From Trogon surrucura (taxonomy: Eukaryota; Chordata; Aves; Trogoniformes; Trogonidae), in assembly GCA_020746105.1 (NCBI GenBank), contig CM036622.1, positions 36,991,477-37,055,476 on the forward strand: a DNA stretch of 64,000 nt. The letters run 5' to 3'. Under the pieces are notes generated by a model. It made no database searches. It worked only from the letters and a program-made list of their open reading frames with translations, and was not told the origin of the DNA. Each line of letters starts with the position of its first letter. Within the stretch, counting starts at the first letter, position 1. This document shows positions 1 through 13,490 of the stretch, piece by piece. A program made the position numbers and the translations under genes.

Positions 1-3000
1 CCAGTGGTAGTGCAGATTGCTGTAAAGTTTAAGCTTCCTGACAACATGCAGTTTTATCCTAGTTACCATTTGTTATTGCTGGCAGGTAATCCATTAAAAT
101 GGGATGAAAATTCCTGAATTAAAGATATACCGAAAGAACTGTTGAACTTGATTTAAACATTAGAAAACTCACCACCACTTTTGGCAAATTATTTTGACAG
201 CTGATTACCCTCACTTCAATATATACAATAACATATACATAGCCTGAATTTTTAACTGCAGTATTCAGCCAACATAATTTATGATTTCCGTGACTTACTT
301 GGAATGTCCAGAATGATGGATATATGGAATGGCTAATGGAACATATATATATATATTTCCCCCAAAGAAGCAGCTCAGGTGTAAGAAGACAAAGTGTGAT
401 TTTATATATATATATATACATTTTTAATGGAGACATATAAATCATACTGATCCTACTGTATATGTAGAAATACAACCACACAGTAAAGCCTCTTGATGAA
501 GACAATTCAATATTCAAGGTATTTCCAATTACAACTTTTTTATTTTAAAATTACAAAACCTAAATAAAATAAAAACATAAAAATATTAAGTCACTACAGA
601 TAACCTCAAACTTTAAAAATAATTTCACAAGAAGCCCAAATGTTAATAAAAATTTGTTAATAATACCGTGAACACAGTATATTACCTGCAAGATAGCAGT
701 TTTTGTAGCCTACTCTAGTAAATTCACGTGGAGAACAACTACCACATAAGCAGGTTTCTAGGAGGTTTCTCCAGAAACTTGCAGACCCACCATTACATAT
801 ATCAAGTCTAAAGAAACATAAAGTGATTGCTGAGGAAACGTCCTATATTAGCCTGGAAATCCTTATGAACAACGCGGACAGATACACACGGAAGCCATTC
901 GATGAATCGAGTGCACTTTCAGCCGTGGCACCACTGACTCCAGCTCTGAAGAGGGTGACTGTAGAGGAACACAGACTGCACGCAACGCTTCCAACCCAAG
1001 GAGATGTAGCCTGGAAAGTACCAGCTGAAAACCATTCACAGAGGGCCTACTAGAAAGAGTTATGAACTGTTAAATGATCTCTAAGGCCCCTTCCAGCCTA
1101 GGCCATTCTATATTTTATGTCCTATGTTCTATGTTCTATATGTTCTATGTTCAAATCTGCTAGGGGAGTAGGAAAGGAAGGACAGGAGAAAGACCTAACA
1201 TAGACTTGTGATTTTCAGATCGGCTGCTGCAGAGAGCAGTGGCTGCATATTGATTCACACTGTGAAAGGGACAAGGAAGACTCTAGGGAAAAGCTCAAAA
1301 TTATGCAAGAATGTGGAAATATTCCTTATATTTACACATGACAGGAATTTAATTGATTTATGAACACCAGAAATGCATACAATGAAACATATCCAGGTCA
1401 CTAACTTACTGATGAAATTTCATAATCCAGTAACTGGAAAAATGGGGAAAAGCAGCTCATCTCTTTCATGAAACAGTACAAAAAAAAGTGCAAGCTGTAC
1501 AAAAACGCAACTCCGGCATTGTTTACCAGAGCAGCAGGTGTGAGAGAAGTGTACAGGGAGTATCACAGAAGCTTCAGATAAAACCACAAGTGCACTTCGG
1601 CAGCTTTGACTTGGTTTAAAGGTGCAGCTCTGTTTAAATCACTTTACTCAGAGGCTGAAAGTAAAGAAACTTGTTCCCAGGTTTAGGGATTTGACATTTG
1701 ATGCTGTTGCACTTATTTTCAGAAAACACACATAAGGAAATATATGGCTCCGTTACAACTTCACTTTCCAAAGAAAAGACTAATAAGCTGTAAATGCCTA
1801 GGTTAGGAGGAGTACTAGAACCATTAGAGAGACAAAGCACCAGTATCAAATGTCATTACCCCAGCAGGAGAAAGATACAACAAAATTGCTTGGAAGTATA
1901 GCCATACCAATTAAGATTAAAAACCTTCTGGCTGTGCCCTGAAGACAAAACCAGTAAGAATAATTACCCTCATGTTATCAGGTGAATATTCATTAGCACG
2001 GGTGGATTCACTGTCTCTTGCAAACATTAGATCAAATGTGCGTGACGGTGTGGATGCTTTAGTCGAGCCTGTCACTGAGTTTAGCATCAGGACACTAGTG
2101 TCAGATGAAATGTCAATTGCCTGTGTAGTAGTTACAGTACATTGCAAAATGCTTGTTTACACTTTAAAATGTGGGAATGAGTGTGTGAATGCTACCACTT
2201 ACATACCTTTTGCTTATTATTCTGAGAGTTCCTAAAAACAAACAAATGAAAAAATGATCATGCTGTTTCATCATCTGCTTCCTTCCCCACACAGTTATGA
2301 AACAAAACAAAAAAAAAGTGAAGAGTTTCTTAAGTAGGTCACTCTAGCACAAGCACAGAGTATATGAAAACAAAGAGCCATGGATTTTCCCCTTAGCTAT
2401 TTGAAGTTTCAGTGATCAGTCCAAACACTGTTTCTATCAGAGTTGTGCAAGGAAAACCAGTAAAAATAAATTTAGTGAAAAAAAGACTAACAACTTCCTA
2501 AGTAGGGATGTTTAGTTTTTAGAAAATACATAATAATAAAATAAACTAATTAAATTCAAGCTGTTACCTATGGCAGAAGCAGCAAGTTAAAAGGGATCAC
2601 AGAGCAAGAACTAGGTGCAGTGTTAATGCACTCTGTGAATGTGCCTTAAATTCCCATCTTGGATATAATATATGATTAAATAAGATTTCTTATGCTGAAT
2701 ATTCATAGTCTAATTAGTTGAATTATAGAAGATCTACCTAAAGATTTTACAAATTAAATAAGCGGAAAGACTCAGAGAGAAAAAAAATAATGTCTTGTTT
2801 ACAAGGAGGTAAAGAGAAGTTTTCAGAGTTAGACACGACCAGAGGCATCCGACCACTGTTGACACCCGGAGCTCTAACTGTTGTATCAGAAGAAAGTCAA
2901 GTCCCTCTCTTTGGGTACAAAGAGATACATATACATACCTAATGTATATCTACACTGATAACTTTTAAAATCACATCTTTCAGCCAGGACAAGGCCCCCT

Positions 3001-6000
3001 TAACATGCCTTCATGTTTTATTCCAGAGAGAAAGAGGGTAATGTTTGCAGAGAACTCCTCTCTGACTAGTTTTATTAACAGAAGGAAACAATATAAAGCA
3101 TTTAATCCCTACTCCAGTTCCATTCTCTCTCTGCCCACTCACTTCTTAAGGAAAGAAAACCTGCAGAGAAAGCAGCCTTATTTACTTCTCGGATGGGAAA
3201 AGCCTGGACACTTCTACAAGCATGAAGGCAGATATTTGTGACCTTCTCTCACAAGCAGGTTTTTAGCAGAGGGCTTCACAAGACTGTTCACTGCCTCAGC
3301 CTTTGCATTACTGTAAGTTTCTGTGCAAAACAGGACTATGCAGGTATAACTCACTGTGCCCACTACCAGTGAGGAACTGGGGCCCCTTAAATCCATGGTA
3401 ATGATTAGCCACCTAATGAGTAGCCACCTTCTGTGTCAGAACAACTATAGAGTTGGCTCTGCCCTGAATATGTTCATGGGTTTATTAGACCATGGCTTTT
3501 GGAGGTTTTCTCCCAATCGTTAACATTGTCATTAGCCTCCACTCTAGAACATGATGAGAACACCAATTTTCACAGATTTTGTGAAGTGTGTATGTGAAAA
3601 ATAGATATGAAAGGCTGGCAATGCTTTGCAATGTTAGATTTGGAGGTATTATGCTTAAGCTAAATCCTCAGAAAGCCAAAATAAATATTAGCAAACACAA
3701 AACGTGATGAAGAACACCAGAAATGAAAAAAAGACACAAAACCGGTGGATGAAAGCAGAAAGGGGAAAGCACGGGAACGTCTTCAGAGGGTTACGCAAAC
3801 ACCCTAATCCAGCAGAGAGTAGAGATGACTGTGCTTATCCACAGCTTTGCTGGCTTTACAAGGGCTTTAGCCAGACTTGGGAGCCCACCCATAGACACAT
3901 GGACAGACATCACCCAGACCGAGCTCCCACATCTGAGAGCGGCTCACAACTTCAAAAAGCCTTTTTTTTTGTGTATTTGCTGCCACCATCTGATTGCTTT
4001 AACTTTTGCTTAAATAACACTCAAAGAGAAAGCTTTGCTGTAAATTTGCAGGGTACTTTTAGATATCCAAAAGCTGATTAATTCCTGGATGTAACACGTC
4101 CAGCACGCACAAAACAAACGCAAAACAGCAAGTGATTATTAGTGTCTGTAAAGCTCCTAGAGCACGTAGATGATATAAAAATATGTATTGTTGTTTATGA
4201 CAATATACAGTTATCAGAAGAGGAAAAAAAAAAAAAAGAAGAAAAGTTCTGTATCTTTTATTAATTAGAGACCCTAAACTTTTTGAAGCAGAGTAGAGCA
4301 ACTGACAGCCCATTTGGTCTCTTTATCCCTTTGCTTTCCTATAAATCCTGTGCATGATTTCAAACAACATATGTGGATGTTTTTACTAAGAGGTGATATA
4401 GAGCCCTTATTTTATTTTCCTGAAAATTCTAATCATTTTAGTGAAAGAATAAGGAAGAAACATCTATAGTGTACATATTAAAAACATATGAAAGTATTCA
4501 GCTACGAAAGGACTGCACAAGAAAGAAGCATCAATATGACAACAAATAAAAGTGTACAAGACATATGCAAACCTGAAAGAGGAACAATCTATCTAGCATC
4601 AGCTGTCCTGGTAGCTATGATACCATGTTCTGAAGCTCAGTGCACCAAATATGACTGGTTTGATACATCGTTATACATACCCGACTAATGATTTCTGACT
4701 TTGCTTGACTTCACTTGTGGGGAATGCTCACTCATTCTAGGTGGACAAAAAGATTTTTACTCCCAGAAGAGGGAGAAGAAGTGTTCTCTGTGATCTAGTT
4801 CATATAAAATATGGCAAAATGGTATACTCTAAGTGGCAGACTTATAGATAACTTCAGAAATTACACTGCTTAACCAATCTAGTTATTTAGAACTATCAAA
4901 ATCAAACATTTAAATATTAGCCAAAAAAAAAAAAGAGTGGATTTCCAAAAGAAAATTGGATGCACCTACTCTATTTTTTTTTTTCCATTAGAAACTCGTA
5001 AACCATTTTTAGTCATTTTTGAGAAGGAGTTTGGCATGAAAAATGGCTCAGGAATATTGCAGGTCCTATTAGAGCACAGCCCTGAGACCCAAGGAGCTGC
5101 TGTTCCAGTAGGAGGTACCTGAGGCCTTCCTGGGTGGGTTCCTTTTCTACCTTTGGCTGAGCTTATAATTTGTGTACGGTAAAAACGGGGCACAGGTTAG
5201 AAAGCCGTCAAGTGTGGGCCGATGTGCCCATATTAGAAGTACCAGCGTGACATCTGGTGGCCACTTTTTGGGACAGCAATAGGCTGATTCCTTCACACTC
5301 CAACAACTCGGAAAGGTCGTAAATGAAACAAATTGAACAAAAAAGCTAGTATAAGGAACAAGGAAAAGAGCCTGGCTTACGCATGTGAGAAAAAATATTT
5401 ACAAGAGCCACAGCTGGACGAAGGAATTTTGTGTTCACTGGTATAGCTTTAAGAGTGTACTCAAGTATGATAAAATTTTGTAACAGGCAGGAAATACAAA
5501 TGCATCTCACTCTGGCTGCTTGGGGATGTATGTTGTAAGATTTGCAGAATTTTCAACACACACCCCACGTAGTAACAGAAACAGTTACCAGAACAGGCAC
5601 CAAGAGGAGACATCATGATCAGGAAAGTGATTTTTTGTTTTCAGGAGTGCTGAAACTTGTGATTTCCCCAAATGCTAGAAACTCCCTTGCATCATTTGTG
5701 ACAGTAGGGAACTTAAACAAGAAAATAAAAAATCAACTTAGTTTTCCTGGAGTTGTTTATTTGCATGCCACTTCCACTGTGTGAGTCACATGCAAAACAG
5801 CCCAAGACATTTCTCCAGTAACTCTGCCACTCTCATTGATTATGGAAATTACACATCAGCAAATGAAGATGAATTCTGGTAGCACTGCAGTGGTGTCAGT
5901 CCAGGCACTAGACACGGACAGAATAAATGCTATCTGCCTAGATTTTCCAGAGGCCTAGGACGTAAGAATGATTGCCCAAATGGACGTCAGGCACCTCATG

Positions 6001-6239
6001 GGTTATAATCACAGAATTTAGACACCTGAAACACCATTTCTATGTTCCGCATGGTGGTTTTCTGCCCGGAAGTATTGCCCCATGGCTGACTAACCAGTTT
6101 TGAGCTTATTTCTCACCTACCACCATTCTGCTACTCAAACACTGCATAATTCCGAAATTCTTCAACTGGATCATTTGGCAGAACGGAGCTCACTGCAAAA
6201 CACGGTGGGGAGAACAGCACAATGCCATTTTTTGCATAC
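1..6239. other. Upstream intergenic DNA, no supportable gene
   Basis: AT-rich, with short chance frames only. It contains short (TA)n runs at 343-356 and 402-419, a CR1 tail near 1078-1151 and a CpG-retaining block near 1920-2235. In mammals STEAP4 lies on this side of SRI, but no STEAP4 exon was recognised. Confidence 0.6.
1078..1151 (+). repeat. CR1 LINE 3' tail fragment
   Basis: The segment resembles the CR1 3' end (CTAAGGCCCCTTCCAGCC), followed by a decayed TTCTATGT-type short repeat. The body of the element is missing. Confidence 0.55.
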
Positions 6240-6244
6240 CTAAT

Positions 6245-7430
6245 TGTCATGGTTTGACCCTGGCCAGCCGCCAGGTACCCACACAGCCGCTCTCTCACTC
6301 CCCCTTCACTGCTAAACAGGAGGAGAAAATATTTCCAAGGGCTCAGGGTTCAAGATAAGGACAGGGAGATCACTCTCATTTACCGTCCCGGACAAAACAG
6401 AGTCGATTTTGGGGAAATTAGGTCCATTTATTAAAAGAACTAATCAGAGAGGAGTAGTGAGAAATGAGAAAGAGCAAACAGATCTTAAACAGGACACCTT
6501 CCCTCCATCCCTCCCTTCTTCCCGGGCTTAACATCAATCCCAGTTTTTCCACCTCCTCCCCCTGAGTGGCGCAGGGGGACAGGGAATGGGGGTTGCGGTC
6601 AGTTCATCCGACGTTGGTTTCACCGCTTCTTCACTCCGGGGGAGGACTCTTCACTCTTCCCCAGGGCCATTGTGGGGTCCCTCTCACAGGAGACAAGCTT
6701 CACGCTCTCTTCTCCACGTCAGTTGTCCCACGAAGGGCAATCCATCACAAACTGCCCAATGTGAGACACCGCACGAGGGGCAGCCCACCCCTCGTGAGTC
6801 TGAGGCGCAGTCCTTCAGGGGAAACTGCTCCAGCGTGAGCCACTCGCAGCGTCACAAAAGTCCCACCGGCCAACCTGCTCCAGCATGGCCATTCCTCTCT
6901 TCCACGGGCTACAGGTTCCAGCAGCGATTTGCTCTGATGCGGGCTTCCCACGGGCTACAGCCCCCTTCAGGCATCAACCCACACGGCATGGAGTCCTCGG
7001 TGGACATCTACGCTGTGATCCTCATGGTGGACATCTGCACCCCGCTCATGGGCTGCAGGGGGACAACCCGCTTCACCATGGTCTTCACCACAGACCCGGG
7101 GGACTCTCTCTGCTCCGGCGCCTGGAGCTCATCCTCCCCCCCCCCTCCTTCTTCACTGACCTTGGTGTCTGCACAGATTCTCACTCCTCCATCTCTGTGC
7201 CAGCTGTTGTGGCGCAGTTCTTTTCCCCGTTCTTAAATATGTTTTTCACAGAGGCATTCCTCTGCTATCACCTTAGTGATAGGCTCAGCCTTGGCCAGCG
7301 GCGGGTCCCTCTTTGGAGCCGGCTGGCATTGGCTCTATCAAACTTGGGGAGCTTCTAGGAGCTTCTTACAGAAGCCACTCTGCAGCTCCCCCCCCCCGCC
7401 ACCAAAATCCAGCCAGGCCAAACCAAAACA
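6245..7430 (-). mobile_element. Solo LTR, 1.19 kb, endogenous retrovirus-like
   Basis: The element begins TG and ends CA and is flanked by exact 5-base duplications CTAAT (6240-6244 and 7431-7435). It is homologous over its whole length to the reverse complement of 25076-26264. An AATAAA reads on the - strand (6427-6432), supporting this orientation. No internal retroviral genes remain, so it is a solo LTR. A 5-base duplication fits ERVL-like or some class I elements; the family is inferred. Open frames inside it are not genes. Confidence 0.85.
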
Positions 7431-7511
7431 CTAATGCATAAATAATCCCTAATGCTTAGGGGTTTCACTCACGAAGTGGCAGAAATGCATTTTAGGCTAC
7501 CTGGGAACAAG

Positions 7512-9125
7512 TCACAGAATCACAGAATCACAGAATGTTAAAGGTTGGAAGGGACCTTAAAAATCATCTAGTCCAACCCCCCTGCCAGAGCAGGATCACC
7601 TACAGTAGAGTGCACAGGAACGCGTCCAGGCGGGTTTTGAATGTCTCAAGAGAAGGAGATTCCACAACCTCCCTGGGCAGCCTGTTCCAGTGCTCGGTCA
7701 CCCTCACGGTAAAAAAGTTTTTCCTCATATTTTTCTGGAACCTCCTGTGTTCCAGCTTCCACCCATTGCCCCTTGTCTTGTCAGTGGAAGCCGCTGAAAA
7801 GAGCCTGGCTCCATCCTCCTGACATTCCCCCTTGACATATTTATAAACATTAATGAGGTCACCGTTCAGCCTCCTCTTCTCCAAGCTAAAGAGATCCAGC
7901 TCCTTCAGCCTTTCCTCATAAGGGAGATGCTCCACTCCCTTCACCATCTTTGTGGCTCTACGCTGGACTCTCTCAAGCAGCTCCCTGTCCTTCTTGAACT
8001 GAGGGGCCCAGAACTGGACACATTATTCCAGATGTGGCCTCACCAGGGCAGAGTAGAGGGGCAGGAGGACCTCTCTCGACCTACTTGCTACTCCCCTTCT
8101 AATACACCCCAGGATGCCATTGGCCTTCTTGGCCACGAGGGCACATTGCTGGCTCATGGTCATCCTGCTGTCCACTAGAACCCCCAGGTCCCTTTCCCCT
8201 GTGCTGCTCTCCAGCAGGGCAGTCCCCAACCTATATTGGCACATGGGGTTATTTTTTCCCAAGTGCAAAACTCTACACTTGCCCTTATTAAACTTCATAA
8301 GATTTCTCCCCGCCCAGCCCTCCAGCCTGTCTAGGTCTCTCTGAATGGCTGCACAGCCTTCTGGTGTGTCAACCACTCCTCCCAACTTCGTATCATCAGC
8401 AAACTTGCTGACAACATTCTCTAATCCCTCATCCAGATCATTGATGAATATATTAAACAGCACCGGTCCAAGCACTGACCCCTGAGGGACCCCACTAGAC
8501 ACAGGCATCCAGCCAGACTCAGCCCCATTGACCACAACCCTCTGGCTTCTTCCCTTCAACCAGTTCTCGACCCACCTCACTACTTGGTCATCCAGACCAC
8601 ACTTCCTCAGTTTACCTATGAGGATGCTGTGGGAGACGGTGTCAAAGGCCTTGCTGATGTCCAGGTAGACCACGTCCACTGCATGGCCACCATCCATCCA
8701 CCTGGTTATGTCTTCATAAAAGGCTATCAGGTTGGTCAAACATGACTTCCCCTTGGCAAAGCCATGCTGACTGCTCCTAATAACCTTCTTATCCTTGATA
8801 TGCCTAGAGACAGTGTGAAGGATAAGATGTTCCATCACCTTTCCAGGGATGGAGGTGAGGCTGACTGGTCTGTAGTTACTCTGGTCATCCTTCCTGCCCT
8901 TCTTATAGACTGGAGTGACACTCGCTTTCCTCCAGTCTTCAGGCACCTCTCCTGTTGCCCACGACTTACCAAAGATGATGGAGAGTGGCCTAGCAATGAC
9001 TCCCGCCAGCTCCCTCAGCACCCGTGGGTGCATCCCATCAGGGCCCATGGATTTATGAATGTCCAAGTGTTCAAACTGATCCTTAACCCACTCCTCATCA
9101 ATCAGGGCAGACTCCTTTAAATGCC
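7512..9125 (-). mobile_element. CR1 LINE, 5'-truncated, decayed reverse transcriptase
   Basis: The 3' end is marked by three TCACAGAA-type repeats at 7512-7536. A frame at 9066-8023 gives 347 residues of reverse transcriptase. Motifs are LDISKAFD (about 135-142), [11 protein letters not shown] (191-201) and the catalytic FADD (222-225). A TAA at the conserved RPHLE-Y position ends the frame. The C-terminal part ([20 protein letters not shown]) continues in another frame at 7947-7600. The 5' portion, including the endonuclease, is absent. The element is inactive. Confidence 0.95.
7600..9066 (-). pseudogene. CR1 ORF2 reverse transcriptase remnant
   Basis: This is the coding remnant inside the CR1 copy. 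It keeps the palm motifs but has a nonsense codon after RPHLE and a frame change before the C-terminal segment. The N-terminal endonuclease is missing. It is not a host gene. Confidence 0.9.
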
Positions 9126-12100
9126 TAGTTCAAGGGAATTTTGTAAAGCAACACCCTTCATCTCACATATTAAAATAAAGCCACTGTGAAACCAAAAATT
9201 TCATCAAGAGAATAAACAAGTAGGATCTTTTTCCTTAGCCCACAGATTACACATTTCAGGCTTGGCCTCCTGGACTATTTGTCCATTTTTCATTAGATGG
9301 CCACATGTTATTAACTAAATCGGTCAGAAAATAGGGAGTGGAACCAGGAATGCCCTCTCACAGTTATGGATACCCACGACACTACTTCAGAAGAAACAGG
9401 CTTTGCAGCACTTCCTTTCCATCTGCACCTGCGAGTTTTACAAGCTAATGCTTATGTCCCAGCCAGCACAGCTGAGCCCTACCCTATCGGAAGGTAAAGC
9501 AGCATAATATATATTCTGATTTATATCAGAACGTATATGCTGACACATAGTATTGCAAAATGTGCTGTACAGAGGGAATCAGATGCCTTGTTGCTGAACT
9601 TGTTCTGTGCCACAATCATTTATGCGCAGTTCATTTTCATACTGTGACCTCTGGCAAAATCAGAGCAGATCTGGAGCCTGACCCCATGTTATTCAACCAA
9701 AGGATTAAAGGGGCTTGCATGACTTGCTCTAGTTCGCATAAATTTGTTTTAAATAATCCAGGTTTTCAGTACTGAAGGTTTTGAAGTAAGGTACGTGGTG
9801 AAGGAATAACAATCAGTTGTAAAGTGATACGCAAAGTAAGCAGAATTGTAAATGCCTTTTCCAAGTCACGGGCATGTATCACTGTTATCTTCAAATATCT
9901 TTATACTGTAATTATAACTTTAGTTAAAGACCATCTTAGGAACCATCCAACTGTAAGCTGCGAGATCTTAGAAATTAATGTTGTTACTGAAAACCTGCAT
10001 TTTAGCTTCAGTTCTGCAAAGAACTCTTGCCTAGGGAATGCACAAACTGCTGTATTTACAAGGAAAGTGACATGGTAAATAGTGTCATTGTACCGTGTTG
10101 AATAAAAGCTGGTTGTTAAGCCCCAAAAATCTCAATATCAAAACCCCAGTAGCCTCACCATTCACAATTAAGGTTATTTTGTCTTGGGCCTTCAGTGATG
10201 CTCTTGCTGATGCCCAGTGAGTAATGAAGAATTCCCGCAATCCTGAACACAGAGGAAACAAAGAAGGGAAGGGCTATGGAGCAAGGAAATTGGTCACCAC
10301 TGTACCATCTGTTAAAGAGGGTGGAGCTGGAGTTTGGAAGTCGTACAGGGTTGCAGAAAATTGAGGCAGCTCAAACTGGACAATCAAAATTTATAGAAAA
10401 TTTTAATCTCCATATTCTCTTTACCTATAAAGTTCCTCCTGTCCCCTATCCTTGCAAGTATATTATTTGACGATTCCAACGTAAAACTTGGCTATTACAG
10501 AAAATCCTTGGACAAAATAACTGGCTGCAGAACTGAGTATAAATAATGTGCAGTAAACAGAAAAAGAAAGCGTGATGACAAAAAGAAGAAAAAGCAGCAG
10601 AACAGTGGCCAACCATTCATTCTGGGCACTGAGTGAGTCATTATATTAAAGACTTCTAGTCTGTATTATATTTACCTTCCCACTGTTTGAATTTATGCCT
10701 CTTAAATTATGACAATTAAAAGGGTAAGGAGATTATATTGTGCCTCTCCTTAAGTAATAGACCTATTCTCAATTTTTTATCCCCTCAGATGAGCTAAGTA
10801 AACATTTAGGAAATTTGAACTTTACACTTTAATTCTCTGTCTCCTCCCTAGCTTCTTTTATTATAGTGCAGTAAACGACAAATTCCAAACCAGGCTTGCC
10901 AGGAAAGCGTGACATCTCAGCACACCAGCACCGAGCTCCCAGGTGGGAACGTGACCAGCAGTGTGGTGTGGCTCCAGGCTTTCAGTTCGGGGTGGCTGAA
11001 TTCCCACTTCATGCGCAAGTTCATGTCAGGGTTAAACGTGCTCATATTCAGTGGGGTAGGGGCAGCGAAGGCAGGCAAGCAAGCATGTGACTGTGTAGTG
11101 GGTTTATGCTGGCCTTTGTTCACTGCGAGCAAGCATGATACATACTATGAATGTAACCCGTGATCAGATTTTAAGGCAGTAATGCTATTAATGTAGCAAC
11201 ATTTTGAATCGTTTATTACAAAGAATCCAGCAAAGGCTATGAAATGCAAACCGCACACAATTTTCATTTTATAAACAAAGATATTTTACTTAGGTCTTTT
11301 CTTATGAAAATAGACTGAATTATCTCAAAAAAAAGGCAATAGTACTATCATTCTGTGTTGTCTGACTTCAGCCTTCCCAACAGCATGATTATATATTCTT
11401 TAAGATCCTCAATATCAGTAGCTATTTTTTCTACACAGATTTCTTACTGCCATGTTTCTAATGCTATCACCTTATTGTAACTTAAAAGGTTACCATAGCT
11501 CAGTAGCGCTTCAGAAGGCAGATGTATACTCATTAGTCTCCTTGAACTGCCTTCCTTTGCAACCTTCTTGTTCCTTGGATAAAAACTGAACAAATGAACC
11601 AGTGCAAACAAAATGCCTGCCCAACAAACCATATAAAGGACATCACTTTGTTACATATGTCTCCTAGCTCTTTTGCTTATGTGTGGCTGAATTTAAATAT
11701 TGTAAATATTAACTACTGAGTGCAGTGTTCACTACCAGCAGTCTCAGTAGCACGGCAAATGGAGGATGACTAGGTGTTTCTGCTGAGTTCTAGTACAAAA
11801 AAAAAGCCCCCAAATTATGAAACATGTCTACTTTTTCTATACAGCTCTAGCGGTACAGTTTCAGTATCTTTATCTACTAAATAATCTCAATCTTATCTAT
11901 TCTTTTCTCACTAATCCAGCTAAAAATTCCTTCCTAGTATCTTTAAGCTATTGGCCATACATCGATAATACTTGACATTTTGCTTATCAGTGTATAACTC
12001 TTCAAATCTCATCACTTAACATTTTTTGCCACTTATTTTCAATCTTTCCAGCCTTTAATATATTTACCACTGTACCTATGTCATATTTTAATTAGGAAGG

Positions 12101-12527
12101 CTTCTTGCCCAGGCATTAATCCATGTACTCTAACAAGGTTCAGCACAGCGTCTCCAGTAGCTTAAGTCTGGTAAGTAAAACTATTTGACTGCTGCACGGT
12201 TTGATTTAATAGATGCTTATTCGAATACCCGTGTCGGATAGGTATTTCTTAAATCAAAAAGCTAGCTAGATTCACTTTGTTTCCCAGCTGCCCTGAAAAG
12301 ATGGGTTTCATATATGCTACCCTGTGTGATGAAGGTATTAAAAAAATTATTTGCTTCTTTGATTTGGCAACTCTGTCGAATATTAGATTTCACAAAACAC
12401 CACAGTACTTGTTTTCACGTTACTGGCAAGAGAGCCAAGAGAAAACTGAACAGCTTATTTCCTTCCTCTGCCTTTGGGACCAGGGAGAGGAATTCAGATT
12501 TCAAACAGAGAAGGCTACACCGTCAGG
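9126..12527. other. Intergenic DNA before the SRI CpG island
   Basis: AT-rich, with only short chance frames. No exon, RNA gene or clear repeat was recognised. Confidence 0.55.
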
Positions 12528-12571
12528 AAAAAAAAAAAAAAAAAAAAAAGCCAAAAAAAAAAAAAAAAAAA
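12528..12571 (+). repeat. Two poly(A) runs
   Basis: About 22 A at 12528-12549 and 19 A at 12553-12571 are separated by GCC, just before the CpG island. Lengths of such runs are prone to sequencing error. Confidence 0.9.
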
Positions 12572-12589
12572 GCCACGTTTAACATAACG

Positions 12590-13490
12590 GTGCATCCTCG
12601 GGTGAGGAGACGACGCACAGGCAGACCCCAGCGCCTCCGCACCGACAGCCCCCGAGGCGGCGCCGTTGCTGGGAGCAGGAATTGCTGCCTGCGCCGCCGG
12701 CGGCTTGTACCACTGTCCCGGCCTGCGGGGGGAGCTGGGCTGGACGGGCTGGTCCCTCAGCTCCCGACGGCAGAGTCAAGCACTGCCCGGCCGTCCCGGT
12801 GCCGGGGGGCAATCGTCTGCCCCGCACGGCCGGCGGAGCTCCCAGCCCCGGCCCTTTGCGGAGCCCGCGGCCCGTCCCGGTTCCCACTTCGTGTCCGGGT
12901 GGTTGCGCCCGGGCGTGGCGGTGCCGGCAGGGACGGGTGCCAGCAGCCGGACATGGCGTTCCCGGGGCAGCCGGCGCCCGGCGGCGGTTTCTACCAGGGC
13001 GGGGTGAGCGGGGGCTGGCGGCGGGATGAGCCCGGGACACGGCGGGTGGTGGGGCGCGGTCGAGCCGAGCCTGGGCTCGGGGGCCGTTCGGCTGAGGCGG
13101 GGGCGACGGCGCCTGGGGCGGGGCAGCCCCTTCGCTGCCTGCCCCGGCCTTGAGGCGCCCGGCGGGCCGGGCGGCCCGCCCGCTCGCAGTGAGGGGCGCC
13201 GGCCTGGGCCAGCGGAGCCTTCGGCGGAGTTTCGGGGGGGGCCACGGCTCTTTTCGGGGACGACGGGCGGGGGCGGGGGTTGGGCTTCGCGGCCGGCGTG
13301 GGGAAGCGGCGAGAGCCGCGTTGGGCGGGGGCCCCGCCCGCTGGAGGTGCTGCCGCTGGGCGGAGGTCACCTGTGGGGGCGCCGGCGCCCGAGCGTGGTC
13401 CCCGAGCCGGGTCGTGTATCCAGTGCCTTGTGTAAGGCTGCCTTCGCTTCCTAGGGCCGATAAGTAGCTTCGAGGGGCGAGGGACACCTG
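12590..13490 (+). promoter_or_regulatory. SRI: CpG island / SRI promoter and 5' UTR
   Basis: This GC-rich stretch has abundant CpG, against an AT-rich background on both sides. It spans the SRI start codon, exon 1 and the beginning of intron 1. I see no TATA box just upstream of exon 1, so a dispersed CpG-island promoter is likely. The transcription start cannot be placed exactly. Long open frames on both strands here result from GC composition. Confidence 0.8.
12953..13003 (+). CDS. SRI: SRI coding exon 1 (residues 1-17)
   Basis: It encodes [17 protein letters not shown], the start of the Gly/Pro-rich tail, and ends at phase 0 before a GTGAGC donor. It lies inside the CpG island. Confidence 0.95.

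Noticed and set aside
6566-7358. Overlapping + strand frames up to 216 residues
   Set aside because: They lie wholly inside the solo LTR and recur in the inverted copy; low-complexity Ser/Pro-rich translations, not genes.
1-12000. Search for STEAP4 exons, expected on this side of SRI from mammalian gene order
   Set aside because: No STEAP-like reductase or membrane segment was recognisable in any frame. The gene may lie further left.
12314-13153. Long + strand frame that runs in phase into the SRI start
   Set aside because: It is open because the region is first A-rich, then GC-rich. Sorcins start with the short Gly/Pro-rich tail, and ATG 12953 gives the usual 198 residues.
12579-13487. 302-residue - strand frame across the CpG island
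   Set aside because: Pro/Ala/Arg-rich composition typical of chance frames in CpG islands; no domain recognised.
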